NCBI RefSeq assembly: GCF_017348915.1
Contig: NZ_CP071383.1
Span: forward strand, 1,860,001-1,924,000
DNA: 64,000 nucleotides
Source: Leclercia pneumoniae
GTDB lineage: Bacteria; Pseudomonadota; Gammaproteobacteria; Enterobacterales; Enterobacteriaceae
Reading direction: 5' to 3'
The notes under the pieces are model-generated. The model was not told where the DNA came from. It saw only the letters and a list, made by a program, of their open reading frames with translations, and did not search any database. A program made the position numbers and the translations under genes. Below are positions 48,393 to 57,896 of the stretch, piece after piece. Position 1 is the stretch's first letter, and the number at the start of each line of letters is the position of its first letter.

Positions 48393-49022
48393 ATGGAAAA
48401 TCCAGCCATCCTGCTACGTCGTCTACCCGGTTGTGCGGACAATACCGCCACGCCGCTGTCGCGCTTTCTGGCGCTGCTGCCGGTCATGTTGCTACCGGGG
48501 CGCACGGCGGAGGGGATCGCTGCGCTGGTTCAACTCCTGGCACCGGATACCCGTGCGACGGTGTATCCCCACGACCGTTGCCGCATCGAGCTGAAGCATC
48601 CGCTCACCATGAGTACGCAGCGGCCGATTGGCCTGCGGATTCGCCCTGTCATGGGCACGCACGGAACGGACGTGAATGGTCAGGTGCTGTTGCAGTTGAC
48701 CTCAGATAACCCCGAAGAGGTGCGCGGCTGGCTACCCGGCGGGGAGCTGCACGGCGATCTGATGGCGCTGCTGCATGTCTATCTGGGATCGCATCTGGAC
48801 GTGCGGATGCAGCTGTGCGTAGCGCGGCATCTGCTGCCGGATGCCCGGCTGGCGTGCAATGACGTCCAGGGGAGCCAGATCGGACGGACGGCGGTACTGC
48901 GGCCGCTCAATGCGCAGCAAAACATTAATGACGTTATCACCATTCACCTGGGCCGTTATCAGCGCGTTCAGGAAAATATTCACCGAAGGGAGAGCGATGA
49001 AGATGGCGATTACCGCTGGTAA
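48393..49022 (+). pseudogene. tssG: 5'-truncated T6SS baseplate gene tssG (C-terminal part)
   Basis: A 209-residue frame matching only the C-terminal half of TssG: LLPGRTAEGIAALVQLLAP, CRIELKHPL, GWLPGGELHGDLMALLHVYL and the end GRTAVLRPLNAQQN. The N-terminal region with the FFQALRLL-type motif, usually well over 100 residues, is missing. An in-frame TGA lies at 48375-48377 just upstream. The frame overlaps tssJ by 26 bases as in intact clusters. It is likely the right-hand edge of an internal deletion that removed the genes between hcp and here. Translation from the ATG at 48393 is possible but a working TssG is unlikely. Confidence 0.75.
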
Positions 49023-49539
49023 CACCACCGCTACGCTGCTGGCATTAACACTCGCCACGGCCTTAACCGGCTGCGGGCTGACGCAAACGGTAAAAGACGG
49101 GACGGTCTCAATGACCCGCTCCATTTTTTACCAACAGGTTAAAACCCTGCATCTGGATATTCAGGCGCGCTTGGGGGTAAATAACAACGCGAAAGGGGCG
49201 TCGCTGGCGACGGTCGTACGCATTTACCAGTTGAAAGACCGCAAGGCTTTCGACAGCACCGATTATCCGTCGCTGTTTGCCGATGACAGCCAGGCCATTA
49301 AAGCGGACCTGGTAGCCGAAAAAGATATCCGTCTTCGTCCAGGAGAATCCATGACGCTGGACATGCCGCTGGAAGAGGCGGCACAGTTTGTCGCGGTGGC
49401 GGGGATGTTTATGTCGCCGGACCAGGAGAACGATACATGGCGTCTGGTCCTCACCCGTGACGACCTCGACCCGGATAAACCCCGCATTATTGAAGCCAGC
49501 AATAATCGCCTGACCCTGCAACCGCTTAAGGAGGAGTGA
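48997..49539 (+). CDS. tssJ: T6SS outer membrane lipoprotein TssJ
   Basis: A 180-residue lipoprotein with lipobox ALTGC (MKMAITAGNTTATLLALTLA signal) and the TssJ core VVRIYQLKDRKAFDSTDYPS and GESMTLDMPLEEAAQFV. It anchors the membrane complex and normally binds TssM. The start at 48997 has GGGAGAG before it; a longer frame from 48841 lies within tssG. Confidence 0.92.
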   Translation: MKMAITAGNTTATLLALTLATALTGCGLTQTVKDGTVSMTRSIFYQQVKTLHLDIQARLGVNNNAKGASLATVVRIYQLKDRKAFDSTDYPSLFADDSQAIKADLVAEKDIRLRPGESMTLDMPLEEAAQFVAVAGMFMSPDQENDTWRLVLTRDDLDPDKPRIIEASNNRLTLQPLKEE

Positions 49540-49540
49540 A

Positions 49541-49984
49541 ATGCCACGTCCGTCTCTGTATGAAACGCTTTTCGGCAACTTCGCCGGCGGCTTCGGCCTG
49601 AACAGCGTCAGCGAGGAGAATCAGCTCATCCTGTCGGTGCTGGACAACATGCAGCGCATTCTCAACTGCCGCGCCGGGACGCTGGCACATCTGCCGGACT
49701 ACGGCCTGCCTGATATGACCAGAATCCTCCAGGGGATGCCCGGCACCGCGCACCAGTTGATCGCGACGCTCTCCGCCGTGCTGCTGAAATACGAGCCGCG
49801 CCTGAGCAAAATCACCGTAGTGATGCTGGATCAGAGGCAGCCTGGCGAGCTGCGCTACGCCATTGATGCGGAACTAAAGGGCATTGGGCTGGTGCGCTAC
49901 GGTACCGAGTTTATGCCGGAAGGCAGGGTCTTAATCCGCCATCTTAAACAGCAGCAGTACCTGGACGCTCGCGCCGCAATTTAG
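49541..49984 (+). CDS. tssE: T6SS baseplate protein TssE (gp25-like)
   Basis: A 147-residue gp25/lysozyme-fold baseplate protein with the conserved LNCRAGTLAHLPDYGLPDM and YEPRLSKITV. It starts sheath assembly. The ATG is one base after the tssJ stop. Confidence 0.93.
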   Translation: MPRPSLYETLFGNFAGGFGLNSVSEENQLILSVLDNMQRILNCRAGTLAHLPDYGLPDMTRILQGMPGTAHQLIATLSAVLLKYEPRLSKITVVMLDQRQPGELRYAIDAELKGIGLVRYGTEFMPEGRVLIRHLKQQQYLDARAAI

Positions 49985-50001
49985 CGCTCTTTCTGTCGGA
50001 A

Positions 50002-51351
50002 ATGACTATGCCAACCTTTCCTGAACGCCACCTCAAAACCGGTGGCGATCCGCGCACGCTTGCGGAATATGTTGCCCTGCGCGATGAAATCAACAAACTG
50101 ACCCATCCGGCGCGCCCGGATGTCGACTGGATTTATATCGAGAAACGCTGCCTTTCGCTGTTTGAGTATAATGGTGTCGAGTTGCAGACCGCCGCCTGGT
50201 ATACGCTTGCCCGTACGCATAATGCCGGGTTGTCCGGCATGAACGAGGGGTTAACGGTTCTGATGGCGCTGGTCTCCTGGCAGTGGGAGCACCTCTGGCC
50301 GCATCCTGCTAATGCGCGAGTGGAAATCCTCAGCACGCTCAGTAAACGACTTCAACAGGGGATGCGCACCCTGACCCTGAGATACACCGACCTCAGTCAA
50401 ATGTACCAGGTCGAAGCGCATCTGAAAGCGCTGGAAGAGGTATTGCAGCGCCGGGAATTAAATCATGGCGGTCATCTGACTGCGCTGCGCACGTTACTGC
50501 ATAACGCGGTGATACGGCTGGAAAAGAGCGACGGTGCGACCGGGGCGGTTTACCCCTCTCCTGTTGCCGAGCCGGGTGACGTAGAGCCCCCCGCTCGCGA
50601 TAGTAAACCAACAGATCCTGTGAAAAGGGTCTACGTCGTAAAGCCGGAGCCGCAACCTCATATCGAGTATGTGCACGCCCCCTCACAAGCCGCAAAGAGG
50701 TGGAAGCCATTTATCGCCGGAATGCTGACTATGCTGGTCATGGCAGGCGGCACCGTAGGCGGATGGCAGGCGATGCACCAGCCGGATCCTCTACAGGCGC
50801 AGCTTGCCGCCTCGCTGGCACCCTTGCCCGTCGCGCTTGCTCCGGCGCAGTTGAAGACGTTGCCGCCGAGCTTGCTGTTGCCTGAAAGGGGGATTAGCCA
50901 GACGAAGCGGCAATTAGCAAGGCTGGGGCAATTAGAGCCGGACTGGGCCTTTAGCTATAGCCGACAGCTGGTGCAGCAGGCGCTGACGCTGTGGCCTGAG
51001 CAGGCAAAACCGCTGGCGACGCAGTGGCAGCAGCAGGTTGCGGCACAGGCGTTACCCACGTCCGGCCTGAACGGCTGGTATCAGGGGATGACGGGGCTAC
51101 ATAACCTGGCGAACCAGCTCAGTGCGCTGGATGAAAAGCGCGGCAAGTATATGACCGTCAGCGAACTTAAAACGCAGGTATTTGCCATTATGCAGTCGTT
51201 TAACCGCGCCATCCCGGCAGAAGAACAGCTGCGCCAGCTCTCTGTCTTACCCAAAGGCGAACCATGGCCTGCGGCGCACCAGAGCCTGACGGAGCAGCAT
51301 CTGCAACAACTTATTGCTCGTTACGGCCTGCTGAAACAGGCAAAACCATAA
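50002..51351 (+). CDS. TssA/VasL-like T6SS protein with a transmembrane segment
   Basis: A 449-residue protein with an N-terminal ImpA-like domain (RTLAEYVALRDEINKLTHPA, WPHPANARVEI, and the conserved HLWP), a proline-rich linker, a single TM (FIAGMLTMLVMAGGTVGGW, ~235-255) and a C-terminal VasL-type helical domain. It is the last gene of the cluster. With its TM it resembles VasL/TagA more than soluble TssA, so the locus may lack a standard tssA. Confidence 0.85.
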   Translation: MTMPTFPERHLKTGGDPRTLAEYVALRDEINKLTHPARPDVDWIYIEKRCLSLFEYNGVELQTAAWYTLARTHNAGLSGMNEGLTVLMALVSWQWEHLWPHPANARVEILSTLSKRLQQGMRTLTLRYTDLSQMYQVEAHLKALEEVLQRRELNHGGHLTALRTLLHNAVIRLEKSDGATGAVYPSPVAEPGDVEPPARDSKPTDPVKRVYVVKPEPQPHIEYVHAPSQAAKRWKPFIAGMLTMLVMAGGTVGGWQAMHQPDPLQAQLAASLAPLPVALAPAQLKTLPPSLLLPERGISQTKRQLARLGQLEPDWAFSYSRQLVQQALTLWPEQAKPLATQWQQQVAAQALPTSGLNGWYQGMTGLHNLANQLSALDEKRGKYMTVSELKTQVFAIMQSFNRAIPAEEQLRQLSVLPKGEPWPAAHQSLTEQHLQQLIARYGLLKQAKP

Positions 51352-51615
51352 TAGCCGGTCAGCACAGGGGATGAATGTGTCAGCCAGAGAGCGAATGTGA
51401 GAATGTGATCATGACGGAGGCCTGTTTTTTCGACACCATTGACCGCCTGGCCTGAGTGTGACAACGCATTGGCGGAGGCAAGATTGTCAACGAAACCGTT
51501 GGGGGTTAGCTAATCAGCAAACCGGGCAGGGGAGAGCGCGTTAACCCGTCGCTACAGGATGAGCTAAAGACATCACAAGGTTTAAGGTAAAAAGCTGGGA
51601 ATGAACGAGATAAAA
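51352..51615. other. Gap between the T6SS cluster and tRNA-Val
   Basis: About 260 bp with no gene, integrase remnant or clear terminator that I can support. It is the inner right flank of the island. Confidence 0.4.
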
Positions 51616-51631
51616 CAGAATGGTGCGTCCG
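51616..51631 (-). repeat. Right boundary direct repeat (16 bp, 3' end of tRNA-Val)
   Basis: CAGAATGGTGCGTCCG, identical to 41264-41279. It covers the last 11 bases of the intact tRNA gene including its CCA end, plus five flanking bases. Confidence 0.75.
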
Positions 51632-51697
51632 AGTGGACTCGAACCACCGACCCCCACCATGTCAAGGTGGTGCTCTAACCAACTGAGCTACGGACGC
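51621..51697 (-). tRNA. valW: tRNA-Val(GAC)
   Basis: On the minus strand a 77-nt cloverleaf GCGTCCG...CGGACGC with encoded ACCA, D-loop AGCTCAGTTGG, anticodon stem CCACC/GGTGG with loop TTGACAT (anticodon GAC), and T-loop GGTTCGAGTCC. It serves as the attachment site of the T6SS island. valV/valW assignment is by analogy with the E. coli pair next to mdtK. Confidence 0.95.
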
Positions 51698-51707
51698 ACT
51701 GAAGAGA

Positions 51708-51784
51708 TGGTGCGTTCAATTGGACTCGAACCAACGACCCCCACCATGTCAAGGTGGTGCTCTAACCAACTGAGCTATGAACGC
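51708..51784 (-). tRNA. valV: tRNA-Val(GAC), second copy
   Basis: A 77-nt cloverleaf GCGTTCA...TGAACGC with encoded ACCA and anticodon GAC. It lies 10 bp upstream of the first copy on the same strand. The acceptor stem differs from the first copy, as in E. coli valV versus valW. Confidence 0.95.
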
Positions 51785-51906
51785 ATTGTTGTGTGTGACA
51801 ACGGGGTCGAATATTAGCGGCAGAGGCGGGAGGTGGCAAGAGGTAAACTGCAAATTTCTTTCGGATTTCACGCGATTGCTTCATTCCCGCGCAAAATGAA
51901 GAGAAA

Positions 51907-51930
51907 GTAGCCGCCCGCAGGCGGCTACTG
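51907..51930 (-). terminator. Terminator of mdtK
   Basis: Minus-strand stem AGTAGCCGCC/GGCGGCTACT followed by TTCTCTT, just after the mdtK stop. Confidence 0.75.
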
Positions 51931-51935
51931 TGCAC

Positions 51936-53309
51936 TTAGCGGGCGGCGCGCTGTAAAATCACCTGGGACGGTTGGCGCTGCAGGTGACGCATTCGCAGCA
52001 TCATCATAATGGCCGCTGAGGTTAGCCCGATGATAAAGCCCATCCAGAATCCGGCAGGCCCCATCCGATCCACCACCAGATCGGTGAGGGCGAGAATATA
52101 GCCGGTCGGCAAGCCCAAAACCCAGTAGGCAATAAAGGTAATAAAGAAAATAGAACGCGTATCTTTATAACCCCGCAGCACACCGCTGCCTATCACCTGA
52201 ATAGAGTCCGAGATCTGATAAATCGCTGCCAGCAGCATCAGATGTGAGGCCAGGGTGATAACCTCCGGATTATCGTTATAAAGCAGGGCAATCTGCTCGC
52301 GCAGGATAATGGTGAAAAGGGCGGTGAAAACCGCCATACATACGCCCACGCCAATGCCGGTTCTCGCCGCCGTTTGCGCCTCCAGCGTGGAGCCCTGGCC
52401 AAGACGGAAGCCCACCCGGATAGTCACCGCTGCGGCCAGCGACAGCGGCATCACGAACATCAATGAACTGAAGTTAAGCGCAATCTGGTGACCAGCCACG
52501 TCCACGATCCCGAGCGGCGAAACCAGCAGGGCGACAACCGCGAACAGCGTCACTTCGAAAAAGAGAGCCAGTGCGATAGGCAGGCCCAGTTGTATCAGGC
52601 GAATCATGATGGCTTTATCCGGTTTGCTAAACGGCACTTCATGGCGAATATCACGCATCGAACGGGCACGCTTCACGTAGGAAATCATGCTGAAGAACAT
52701 CACCCAGTAGACCGCCGCGGTGGCGACGCCACATCCCACACCGCCAAGTTCAGGCATACCAAAATGGCCATAAATAAAGACGTAGTTCACCGGAATGTTC
52801 ACCAACAATCCGATAAAGCCCATCACCATGCCCGGTTTGGTTTTTGCCAGTCCTTCACACTGGTTACGAGCCACCTGGAAGAAGAGATAGCCGGGTGTTC
52901 CCCAGAGCAGAGCCCGCAAATAGCCCACCGCTTTATCTGCCAGGGCCGGGTCGATATTGCGCATCGCATGAATGATGTACCCCGCGTTCCACAGCACCAC
53001 CATGATCAAGAGCGAGACAAATCCCGCCAGCCAGAATCCTTGACGTACCTGATGCGCGATGCGGTCCCGGCGTCCAGAGCCATTTAACTGCGCAATGACC
53101 GGCGTTAATGCCAATAGCAGGCCGTGACCAAATAAAATGGCCGGCAGCCAGATAGAGGTGCCGATGGCGACGGCGGCCATATCGGTGGCGCTGTAGCCTC
53201 CCGCCATCACTGTATCGACAAAACCCATCGAGGTCTGGGCAATTTGCGCGAGTATCACCGGGATCGCCAGGGCTAATAACTGACGCGCTTCACTCATGTA
53301 CTTCTGCAC
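51936..53309 (-). CDS. mdtK: Multidrug efflux MATE transporter MdtK (NorM)
   Basis: A 457-residue, 12-helix inner-membrane MATE-family cation antiporter that exports fluoroquinolones and other cationic drugs in E. coli. Typical segments are [20 protein letters not shown] and [15 protein letters not shown]. It is divergent from ribE and next to the valV-valW pair, as in E. coli. Confidence 0.95.
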   Translation of the reverse strand: MQKYMSEARQLLALAIPVILAQIAQTSMGFVDTVMAGGYSATDMAAVAIGTSIWLPAILFGHGLLLALTPVIAQLNGSGRRDRIAHQVRQGFWLAGFVSLLIMVVLWNAGYIIHAMRNIDPALADKAVGYLRALLWGTPGYLFFQVARNQCEGLAKTKPGMVMGFIGLLVNIPVNYVFIYGHFGMPELGGVGCGVATAAVYWVMFFSMISYVKRARSMRDIRHEVPFSKPDKAIMIRLIQLGLPIALALFFEVTLFAVVALLVSPLGIVDVAGHQIALNFSSLMFVMPLSLAAAVTIRVGFRLGQGSTLEAQTAARTGIGVGVCMAVFTALFTIILREQIALLYNDNPEVITLASHLMLLAAIYQISDSIQVIGSGVLRGYKDTRSIFFITFIAYWVLGLPTGYILALTDLVVDRMGPAGFWMGFIIGLTSAAIMMMLRMRHLQRQPSQVILQRAAR

Positions 53310-53535
53310 GTGAACACCTTTGATATTGTTGTTATTTGAGAGACTAAAAAAGCCGCCGTAACTGGCAGCAAGAAGAAGAAATAGAGGGAATTTCAGCTAT
53401 TGTAGCGGGGTTTAGCCATTTATCTAGTGAAAAAAACGTCAGATAGGGCAGGGTGCTGGCAACCTCTATTTCCAACTGTTATTGTGATGCGATTAACGGT
53501 GGAATCACCGTACCGATCCTGGAGGAGTTGTACGC

Positions 53536-54177
53536 ATGTTTACTGGTATTGTGCAGGGCACCGCAAAACTGGTGTCTATCGATGAAAAACCGAACTTCCG
53601 TACCCACGTCGTGGCGCTGCCCGACACCATGCTCGACGGGCTGGAGACGGGGGCATCGGTTGCACACAACGGTTGCTGCCTGACGGTAACTGAGATCAAC
53701 GGCAATCTGATCAGCTTCGACCTGATGAAAGAGACGCTGCGCATTACCAACTTGGGTGAGCTGGTGGAAGGCGACTGGGTGAACGTCGAGCGCGCTGCGA
53801 AATTCAGCGACGAGATTGGCGGCCACCTGATGTCTGGTCATATTATGACTACCGCCGAGATTTCTAAGATCCTTACCTCTGAAAACAATCGTCAGATCTG
53901 GTTCAAGGTACAGGATCCGACGCTGATGAAGTACATCCTCTATAAAGGCTTTATCGGCGTGGATGGTATTAGCCTGACCGTGGGTGAAGTGACCCCAACC
54001 CGCTTCTGCGTGCACTTAATCCCGGAAACTTTGCAACGCACCACGCTTGCGAATAAAAAATTGGGCCATCGTGTCAATATTGAAATCGATCCGCAAACCC
54101 AGGCGGTGGTTGACACCGTTGAGCGGGTCCTGGCGGCAAAAGAGGCAGCCATAAAACAGGCTGTTGATGAAGCATAA
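53536..54177 (+). CDS. ribE: Riboflavin synthase alpha chain RibE (RibC)
   Basis: A 213-residue enzyme that dismutates 6,7-dimethyl-8-ribityllumazine to riboflavin. It has two tandem lumazine-binding domains, each with the [10 protein letters not shown] / GHIMTTAEI start and SLTV core ([16 protein letters not shown]). A GGAGGAG site precedes the ATG. No FMN riboswitch is seen upstream. Confidence 0.96.
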   Translation: MFTGIVQGTAKLVSIDEKPNFRTHVVALPDTMLDGLETGASVAHNGCCLTVTEINGNLISFDLMKETLRITNLGELVEGDWVNVERAAKFSDEIGGHLMSGHIMTTAEISKILTSENNRQIWFKVQDPTLMKYILYKGFIGVDGISLTVGEVTPTRFCVHLIPETLQRTTLANKKLGHRVNIEIDPQTQAVVDTVERVLAAKEAAIKQAVDEA

Positions 54178-54209
54178 AAAAATACCCCGGCAAGCCGGGG
54201 TATTTTTTA
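54177..54209. terminator. Bidirectional terminator between ribE and cfa
   Basis: AATACCCCGGC/GCCGGGGTATT stem with a two-base loop, flanked by A and T runs. Confidence 0.85.
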
Positions 54210-55355
54210 ACGGGCGACCCGCAGGCCGTGTTCAACGCCGCGGCTAAAGACCACCTGCCACAGCTGAATATCACGAGCGCGAAAAGCCCCTGCGCAGGCA
54301 TTCAGATAATAGCTGAACATCCGTTTAAACCGTTCTGAATAGTTGTCTGCAATTTCCGGCCAGCTGGCGAGGAAACGCGAATACCATGCCATTAGCGTGG
54401 TATCGTAATCTGCGCCGAAATTATGCCAGTCTTCCATCACGAAGTGCGGTTCGCTGGCAGTAGCAATCTGGCGTACAGAGGGTAAACAGCCATTCGGAAA
54501 GATGTATTTGTTGATCCAGGGATCCACCTTCAGGTCCGTTTTTTTCGAGCCGATGGTATGCAGGAGAAATAACCCGTCAGGTTTAAGGTTACGATCGACC
54601 ACTTCAAAATAGGTGCGGTAGTTCTTGGGCCCCACGTGCTCGAACATCCCTACCGAAACGATGCGGTCAAACTGATCGCGCAGCTCACGGTAATCCTGCA
54701 GTAAAATCGTGACATCCAGCCCCTCGCACCGCGTCTGTGCCATTTTTTGCTGCTCGGCAGAGATAGTCACCCCCACGACGCTCACGCCATAGTGCTGCGC
54801 CATATACTGGGCCAGCCCACCCCAGCCGCAACCGATATCCAGCACCCTCATGCCGGGCTCCAGCTGCAATTTCTGGCAAATAAGCTGCAGTTTATCCTGC
54901 TGGGCTTGTTCAAGAGAGTCTGCCTCTTTCCAGTAACCGCAGGAATACTGCATAAAGGGGTCAAGCATGCGGGTAAAGAGATCGTTTCCGAGGTCGTAAT
55001 GTTCCTTTCCGACGATCCAGGCGCGTTTTTTGCTTTGAAGGTTGAGCAGGCGGGCAGTGGCAATGCGCAGCGTATCTTTCAGATGACTGGGTAATTGATT
55101 TTCCAGTCCGGCGCGGAGAACGCGAGTGAAAAAGATATCCAGCCGTTCGCACTCCCACCAGCCGTCCATATAACTCTCGCCAAGACCCAGCGAACCTTCC
55201 CGCATGACACGTTTGAAAAAGTCCGGGTGTTTAACCTGAATATCAGAGGGGGCCGTGCCGTTAATCGCGATGCCCGCGCGGCTTAGCATTTCATTGACGA
55301 TCCGGAACCAGTTGTCGTCCCGGATGGTGACTTCTTCTATACACGATGAACTCAT
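54207..55355 (-). CDS. cfa: Cyclopropane-fatty-acyl-phospholipid synthase Cfa
   Basis: A 382-residue SAM-dependent enzyme that methylenates unsaturated acyl chains in membrane phospholipids on entry to stationary phase or acid stress. SAM motif I is VLDIGCGWGGLAQYMA; YSCGYWKEADSLEQAQ and MFEHVGPKNY are family motifs. I chose the ATG at 55355 (MSSSCIEEVTIRDDNWF) for length; the frame is open to 55598. A long upstream leader is expected. Confidence 0.96.
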   Translation of the reverse strand: MSSSCIEEVTIRDDNWFRIVNEMLSRAGIAINGTAPSDIQVKHPDFFKRVMREGSLGLGESYMDGWWECERLDIFFTRVLRAGLENQLPSHLKDTLRIATARLLNLQSKKRAWIVGKEHYDLGNDLFTRMLDPFMQYSCGYWKEADSLEQAQQDKLQLICQKLQLEPGMRVLDIGCGWGGLAQYMAQHYGVSVVGVTISAEQQKMAQTRCEGLDVTILLQDYRELRDQFDRIVSVGMFEHVGPKNYRTYFEVVDRNLKPDGLFLLHTIGSKKTDLKVDPWINKYIFPNGCLPSVRQIATASEPHFVMEDWHNFGADYDTTLMAWYSRFLASWPEIADNYSERFKRMFSYYLNACAGAFRARDIQLWQVVFSRGVEHGLRVAR

Positions 55356-55651
55356 AGCTTCTCCATCACTCGCTGTGATCAGAACCTTTAAACAGCGTAG
55401 ACGCTCTTTTGGTTTGTGAGAAATCTCACGGCTTTCCCGCGAGGCTAGTATCCGACGTAGAACAGAGGAAGGGAGGTGACCCTTGCCGAAAGGCCTTCCA
55501 TGGTGAAACGGGAGCGCTCCGGCTCCCGTTACTACATAATAAGTATCGTTATTATTAGACCGCGAACTCAGTATAGGCCTGAAAAAAGCCTCCTTCAACA
55601 GAAAGTTGTTAGCAGGCTAATAACTGATTTTTAACATAATGTCTGGCGGCA
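55356..55651 (-). promoter_or_regulatory. cfa upstream region
   Basis: About 295 bp between punC and cfa. In E. coli the cfa leader is long and is the target of sRNAs such as RydC; no exact site was identified here. The inverted repeat ACGGGAGC/GCTCCCGT at 55508-55529 may end punC transcription. Promoters were not assigned. Confidence 0.45.
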
Positions 55652-56863
55652 CTATGCTTCTGAGGATTCTGGCTGCAGCGTTTCGTGCTGCTCTGATGCT
55701 TTTACATACTGCATCCGATAGCCCAGCCCCGCCAGCGCCACGGTGGCCAGCATCACGCTGGTGGTCGTCAGCAGCGGTGTCGCAATAAGCCAGGAGACAA
55801 GCAGGCTCGCCAGGAAACAGAGCCCCAGCTGCAATGTATTTTGCAGCGCCGCTGCGCTCCCGGTGGCCTGTGGGAAGGGACGCAACGCCTGCGCTACCAC
55901 AATCGGGTAGATCGCGCCGTTAGCCACCGCCATCAGACAGAACGGGATCAGCAACTCCACGAGGTTCGCGCCGGGGATAAAACCGACCCCCCAGGTGGCA
56001 ACCACACTCAGGGCATACAACACCAGCAGCCATGGCAGCATCTGATGCCCGTGCCATTTTTGCAGGGCTGCGCGGCAACCATAGCCGCCAACCAGAAAGG
56101 CGATAGTCTGCGGCACATAGCTCAGGCCAATTACGGCCGGGCTGTAACCCATTTCGTTGAGAATAAACGGCGAACCGGTCAGCCAGGCGAAGAAGCTGGC
56201 GGAGCAGGCGGCATAAATCAGCACGTTGCCACGATACGCGCGGGTGCGCAGGAGCGTAGTGAAGGTGACGGGTGCGGCGGCGCTAACATGCTGCACGCTA
56301 CGGCGTTTAAGGGTGAAGGCCGGAAGCATCAACAACAGCGTAATCGCGAACAAGACGGCAAAGATGGCTTGCCAGTCAAAGTGAGCCAGTAGCCAGCTGC
56401 CCAGCAGCGGGGCGAGAGCAGGGGAGAGCCCGACCAGCGGCATAATGGTGGCAAATATACGGTTGGTACGGGACGCCGGATAGTAGTCTGTCACCAGCGC
56501 CTGCCAGGTGACCGCCGCAGCACATACGCCCACGGCCTGCACGAATCGTAATACCAGCAGCCAGGTCGCATCGCGCACCCATAGCATGCCGAGGCAGCCG
56601 ACAGCGAAAATCGCTAAACCGGTCAGCAAGATTGGTTTACGACCCAAGCGATCGGAGAGCGGCCCCCAGAGCAACTGCGCAAAGGCGAAGCCGGCCAGGA
56701 ACACGCTCAGGCTGGCGCTGATGGCAGCGGCTGGCGTTTGTAAATCTTCCTGCATCGCCGCAAAAGCGGGCAGGTACATATCGGTTGCAAGAAAGCCCAG
56801 CACGCTTAAGCCGCCAAGCCAGACTAAAAATCCTTTCCCGGGTGTCACGATGGTTTTCCCCAT
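55652..56863 (-). CDS. punC: Purine nucleoside MFS transporter PunC (YdhC)
   Basis: A 403-residue 12-helix MFS transporter of the Bcr/CflA type, matching E. coli YdhC/PunC, which imports purine nucleosides and is activated by PunR. Recognisable stretches are [19 protein letters not shown] and [13 protein letters not shown]. The ATG at 56863 ([18 protein letters not shown]) is preferred; the frame extends to 56941, close to the punR start. It is divergent from punR. Confidence 0.92.
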   Translation of the reverse strand: MGKTIVTPGKGFLVWLGGLSVLGFLATDMYLPAFAAMQEDLQTPAAAISASLSVFLAGFAFAQLLWGPLSDRLGRKPILLTGLAIFAVGCLGMLWVRDATWLLVLRFVQAVGVCAAAVTWQALVTDYYPASRTNRIFATIMPLVGLSPALAPLLGSWLLAHFDWQAIFAVLFAITLLLMLPAFTLKRRSVQHVSAAAPVTFTTLLRTRAYRGNVLIYAACSASFFAWLTGSPFILNEMGYSPAVIGLSYVPQTIAFLVGGYGCRAALQKWHGHQMLPWLLVLYALSVVATWGVGFIPGANLVELLIPFCLMAVANGAIYPIVVAQALRPFPQATGSAAALQNTLQLGLCFLASLLVSWLIATPLLTTTSVMLATVALAGLGYRMQYVKASEQHETLQPESSEA

Positions 56864-56963
56864 TTTGTATGCAGGTGTGGCAGCCGCTGAGTGTAGAGAG
56901 TGCAATACCGCTTGTGAAACGCTAATATTTGGCGGTTGCATTCAAAAAATTTGCAGGCAGAAA

Positions 56964-57896
56964 ATGTGGTCAGAATATTCCCTTGAAGTCGTAGATGCGG
57001 TAGCTCGTAACGGCAGCTTTAGCGGCGCAGCGCAAGAGCTGCATCGCGTGCCTTCTGCCATCAGCTATACGGTGCGCCAGCTGGAGGAGTGGCTGGCGGT
57101 GCCGCTGTTTGAACGCCGCCACCGTGACGTGGAACTGACCCCGGCAGGGGCATGGTTTTTGAAAGAAGGGCGCTCTGTTATCAAAAAAATGCAGATCACC
57201 CGCGAGCAGTGCCAGCAGATTGCGAATGGCTGGCGCGGGCACCTCTCTATCGCCGTGGATAATATCGTCCGCCCCGAGCGTACCCGCCAGATGATCCTCG
57301 ATTTTTATCGCCACTTTTCTGATGTGGAGCTGCGCGTCTCGCAGGAGGTGTTCAATGGCGTCTGGGATGCGCTGGCCGATGGCCGGGTAGAGATGGCGAT
57401 CGGCGCGACTCAGGCCATCCCCGTGGGTGGGCGCTGGGCGTTTCGCGATATGGGAACCCTCAGCTGGTACTGCGTGGTGGCAAGCCACCATCCGCTGGCG
57501 GCGATGCCAGGGCCGCTCAGCGATGATACCTTGCGCAGCTGGCCCTCGCTGGTGCTGGAAGATACCTCCCGCTCATTACCCAAACGCATTACCTGGCTGC
57601 TGGATAACCAGCGGCGAATCGTTGCCCCGGACTGGGCATCCTCTGCCGATTGCCTCTCTGCCGGGCTCTGCGTGGGGATGGTTCCCGCCCATTTTGCCCG
57701 CCCCTGGATCGATGCCGGCAAATGGGTGGCGTTGCAACTTGAGAATCCCTTCCCGGATGCGGCCTGCTGCCTGACATGGCAACAGAATGACATGTCGCCT
57801 GCGCTGGCCTGGCTGCTGGATTATCTTGGGGATAGCGAAACGATGAACAGGGAGTGGTTGCGGGAGCCAGACGCGCTGGCTCCGCAGGAGGATTAA
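56964..57896 (+). CDS. punR: LysR-family activator PunR (YdhB)
   Basis: A 310-residue LysR regulator that activates punC in E. coli. It has an HTH ([20 protein letters not shown] then [19 protein letters not shown]) and a LysR substrate domain. The start at 56964 ([10 protein letters not shown]) fits the family; the frame open to 56508 runs inside punC and is not used. The stop overlaps the purR stop tail to tail (TTAA). Confidence 0.93.
   Translation: MWSEYSLEVVDAVARNGSFSGAAQELHRVPSAISYTVRQLEEWLAVPLFERRHRDVELTPAGAWFLKEGRSVIKKMQITREQCQQIANGWRGHLSIAVDNIVRPERTRQMILDFYRHFSDVELRVSQEVFNGVWDALADGRVEMAIGATQAIPVGGRWAFRDMGTLSWYCVVASHHPLAAMPGPLSDDTLRSWPSLVLEDTSRSLPKRITWLLDNQRRIVAPDWASSADCLSAGLCVGMVPAHFARPWIDAGKWVALQLENPFPDAACCLTWQQNDMSPALAWLLDYLGDSETMNREWLREPDALAPQED

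Larger units (their letters stand above)
41264..51631. mobile_element. T6SS genomic island integrated at tRNA-Val(GAC)
   Basis: A 10.4-kb block absent from the E. coli order, lying between the ydhS side and valVW-mdtK. It is bounded by the 16-bp direct repeat at 41264-41279 and 51616-51631. Contents are T6SS genes in one direction. No integrase or transposase is visible, so the element is no longer self-mobile, or the integrase was lost with the internal deletion described in the findings. Naming it an island is an inference from boundary repeats, content and synteny. Confidence 0.65.

Noticed and set aside
48841..49539. 232-codon version of tssJ starting inside tssG
   Set aside because: The lipobox signal peptide begins at 48997; the upstream codons are the tssG gene in another frame.
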